Assembly (NCBI GenBank): GCA_035561355.1
Contig: DATMXS010000299.1
Coordinates: 1-7,432, forward strand
DNA: 7,432 bases
Reading direction: 5' to 3'
Source: DATMXS01 sp035561355
GTDB taxonomy: Bacteria; Acidobacteriota; Terriglobia; Bryobacterales; Bryobacteraceae
The position numbers were made by a program, and so were the translations under genes. The notes under the pieces were generated by a model. The model was not told where the DNA came from and ran no database searches. It saw nothing but the letters and a program-made list of their open reading frames with translations. Positions 6,197-7,432 of this stretch are shown one piece after another. The first letter of the stretch is position 1. The number at the start of each line of letters is the position of its first letter.

Positions 6197-6203
6197 GCAA
6201 ATT

Positions 6204-6211
6204 CTCCTTCT
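6204..6211 (-). promoter_or_regulatory. Ribosome binding site of the ferredoxin
   Basis: On the minus strand this reads AGAAGGAG, a near-perfect Shine-Dalgarno sequence 7 bases before the ATG at 6196. It decides the start and rules out the 37-residue longer reading. It is the strongest ribosome site in the window, in keeping with an abundant small carrier protein. Confidence 0.9.
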
Positions 6212-6273
6212 ATGACTGGGGTCGTCACTGCTTGTTGATGCAATCCTGGGGCCAACCGGCGCCCCGACCGCAA

Positions 6274-6293
6274 CTGTTGAAACAGCAATCATA
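6274..6293 (-). promoter_or_regulatory. Candidate ferredoxin -10 box with adjoining palindrome
   Basis: On the minus strand TATGAT (6288-6293) matches the -10 consensus at five of six positions. Immediately downstream is CTGTTTCAACAG (6274-6285), with 5-bp inverted arms around two bases, which would cover the transcription start. A repressor site there is plausible but unproven. I see no good -35 hexamer at the usual distance. The predicted leader would be about 85 bases. Confidence 0.35.
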
Positions 6294-6345
6294 TCGCAGC
6301 CGCGCATTTGCCGGGGTGCGTCGCTCGATGGTCTGATCGGGGCTT

Positions 6346-6351
6346 TTGACC
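6346..6351 (+). promoter_or_regulatory. Isolated -35-like hexamer upstream of glgP
   Basis: TTGACC matches TTGACA at five of six positions, 68 bases before the glgP ATG. The sequence 16-18 bases downstream is GC-only (around 6368-6374) and has no -10 box, so this is at best half a promoter for a standard sigma factor. Confidence 0.2.
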
Positions 6352-6397
6352 CACCCGGTGGCGCGGCCGGCCGGACCAGCCATTTTCCTGCTATTTT

Positions 6398-6404
6398 GAA
6401 GGAG
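6398..6404 (+). promoter_or_regulatory. Shine-Dalgarno sequence, unusually distant, before glgP
   Basis: GAAGGAG is a strong ribosome binding sequence, but it ends 15 bases before the only in-frame ATG (6420). No in-frame ATG, GTG or TTG occurs in between. A spacing of 5-9 bases is usual, so initiation may be reduced or helped by folding of the spacer. Confidence 0.55.
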
Positions 6405-6419
6405 AACCGCTGTCAATCC

Positions 6420-7432
6420 ATGCCTTTCCAGATTCAACCACTCAGAGAGTTCCTTGTCCGCCCAGCTTTGCCGCCTGCGCTGTCACGGCTAACGCAACTC
6501 GCTCACAATGCGTTCTGGTCGTGGGAACCCGCCGTACGCAATGTATTCCGGCGGCTGGATCCGGCTCTGTGGTCGGCTTGCGGGCACAACCCTGTTTCGA
6601 TGCTGGGCCGAGTCCCGCAGGCCACGCTCGAACGGCTGGCCTCCGATCCTCGATATATAGCCTTGTACCGCCGCGCGTGCGAGCGTTATGACGCGTACAT
6701 GCACCGAGGCGACCCTGGCGCACACACAGACCGGTTGATCGGTTATTTCTCCATGGAGTACGGCATCATCGAATGCCTCCAGATCTACTCCGGCGGTCTG
6801 GGCGTCCTCTCGGGCGACTTCCTGAAGGCGTGCAGCGACTCCGATGTTCCCATGGTCGCCGTCGGCCTGCTGTATCAGACGGGCTACTTCCGCCAATATC
6901 TAAACCCGGACGGGTGGCAGCAGGAGCGTTATCCGATCAACGATTTCTACACGCTGCCGGTCATGCCGGTGACGGATGCGAACGGTAAGGAATTGATGAT
7001 CCAGGTCACGCTGCCGGCCGGTCCCGTGCAGATCAAGGTCTGGCTCATGGAAGTGGGCCGGATCAAGCTGTACCTGCTGGACACCAACATTCCCGAGAAT
7101 ACTCGGGCCGAGTACCGCGACATTACCGATTCCCTGTACGGGGGCGACATCCACACGCGCATCCGGCAGGAGATCGTACTCGGGATCGGCGGCGTCCGGG
7201 CACTCGGCGCGCTCGGCTACAAGCCGACCGTGTATCACATGAACGAGGGCCACTCGGCGTTTCTCGCGCTCGAGCGGATCCGGGTGCTGATGCACGGCCA
7301 CGGGCTACGTTTCGACGAGGCACTCGAAGCATCCCGCAACAACAACGTCTTCACCACCCACACCTCCGTTCCCGCCGGGATCGACATTTTCGATTCGGGG
7401 CTCATGTGGGAATACTTCAACGAGTACTGCCG
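6420..7432 (+). CDS. glgP: Alpha-glucan (glycogen) phosphorylase, N-terminal part (cut by window edge)
   Basis: The frame from ATG at 6420 runs open to the window end and gives 337 residues of a GT35 alpha-glucan phosphorylase, the cytoplasmic PLP enzyme that releases glucose 1-phosphate from glycogen or maltodextrin. The start matches the DUF3417-type N-terminal domain of the long Thermus/Thermotoga-like class: LPPALSRLTQLAHNAFWSWEP at about 17-37 (key residues L24, W33, W35), then GHNPVSML at 55-62. The phosphorylase core follows: FSMEYGIIE (110-118), YSGGLGVLSGD (123-133), GYFRQ (155-159), HMNEGHSAF (273-281) and TTHTSVPAG (312-320). This class is about 700-850 residues, so the C-terminal half with the PLP lysine is missing. 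The ATG fits the family's N-terminal length even though the ribosome site is far away. The gene diverges from the ferredoxin across 223 bp; no other glycogen gene is visible. Confidence 0.95.
   Translation, partial: MPFQIQPLREFLVRPALPPALSRLTQLAHNAFWSWEPAVRNVFRRLDPALWSACGHNPVSMLGRVPQATLERLASDPRYIALYRRACERYDAYMHRGDPGAHTDRLIGYFSMEYGIIECLQIYSGGLGVLSGDFLKACSDSDVPMVAVGLLYQTGYFRQYLNPDGWQQERYPINDFYTLPVMPVTDANGKELMIQVTLPAGPVQIKVWLMEVGRIKLYLLDTNIPENTRAEYRDITDSLYGGDIHTRIRQEIVLGIGGVRALGALGYKPTVYHMNEGHSAFLALERIRVLMHGHGLRFDEALEASRNNNVFTTHTSVPAGIDIFDSGLMWEYFNEYC

Noticed and set aside
6197..6307. N-terminal extension of the ferredoxin by 37 residues
   Set aside because: A near-perfect Shine-Dalgarno lies inside it at the right distance from the ATG at 6196, and a likely -10 box also falls in it.
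1..7432. A defence island, CRISPR array, integrase or transposon
   Set aside because: I looked for repeat arrays, terminal inverted repeats, tRNA-like segments and mobility proteins and found none. Only the 5032-5778 gene has accessory character.

Overview
The window is a 7.4 kb piece of a GC-rich bacterial chromosome with tightly packed housekeeping genes on both strands. I see no tRNA, rRNA, CRISPR array, insertion sequence or integrase. Gene content and the wording of several proteins (a small cluster-binding ferredoxin starting MAYVITDTC, a full-length biosynthetic arginine decarboxylase, a long-type alpha-glucan phosphorylase) would fit Acidobacteriota or a related phylum. That assignment rests on remembered family resemblance, not on a search, and is tentative.

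Layout from left to right. Positions 1-783 (minus) hold the N-terminal 261 residues of the transcription accessory protein Tex, cut by the window edge. Positions 890-2911 (minus) hold a complete speA arginine decarboxylase. The 106 bp between speA and tex contains a perfect 9-bp hairpin. A divergent intergenic region with an 8-bp inverted repeat separates speA from a FabG-like short-chain dehydrogenase (3018-3779, plus). That gene converges with amrS, the radical SAM enzyme of the AmmeMemoRadiSam set (3783-4841, minus), and only three bases separate the two stop codons. A divergent gene at 5032-5778 (plus) encodes a 248-residue protein that I do not recognise by name. It carries the ordered landmarks of the uracil-DNA glycosylase superfamily, and its codon use is unlike its neighbours. 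A strong hairpin lies between it and a convergent 84-residue ferredoxin (5942-6196, minus). The last gene is the N-terminal 337 residues of glgP alpha-glucan phosphorylase (6420 to the end, plus).

The genes do not form one pathway. They cover RNA/transcription maintenance (tex), polyamine synthesis (speA), redox chemistry (SDR, ferredoxin, radical SAM) and glycogen breakdown (glgP). Most are probably single-gene transcripts, given the alternating strands.

The most interesting item is the 5032-5778 gene: glycosylase-like motifs, foreign-looking arginine codons, a T8 tract in mid-gene, and a promoter element placed as for a leaderless mRNA. I find no multi-gene defence or other novel system. 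The rest is ordinary core genome.
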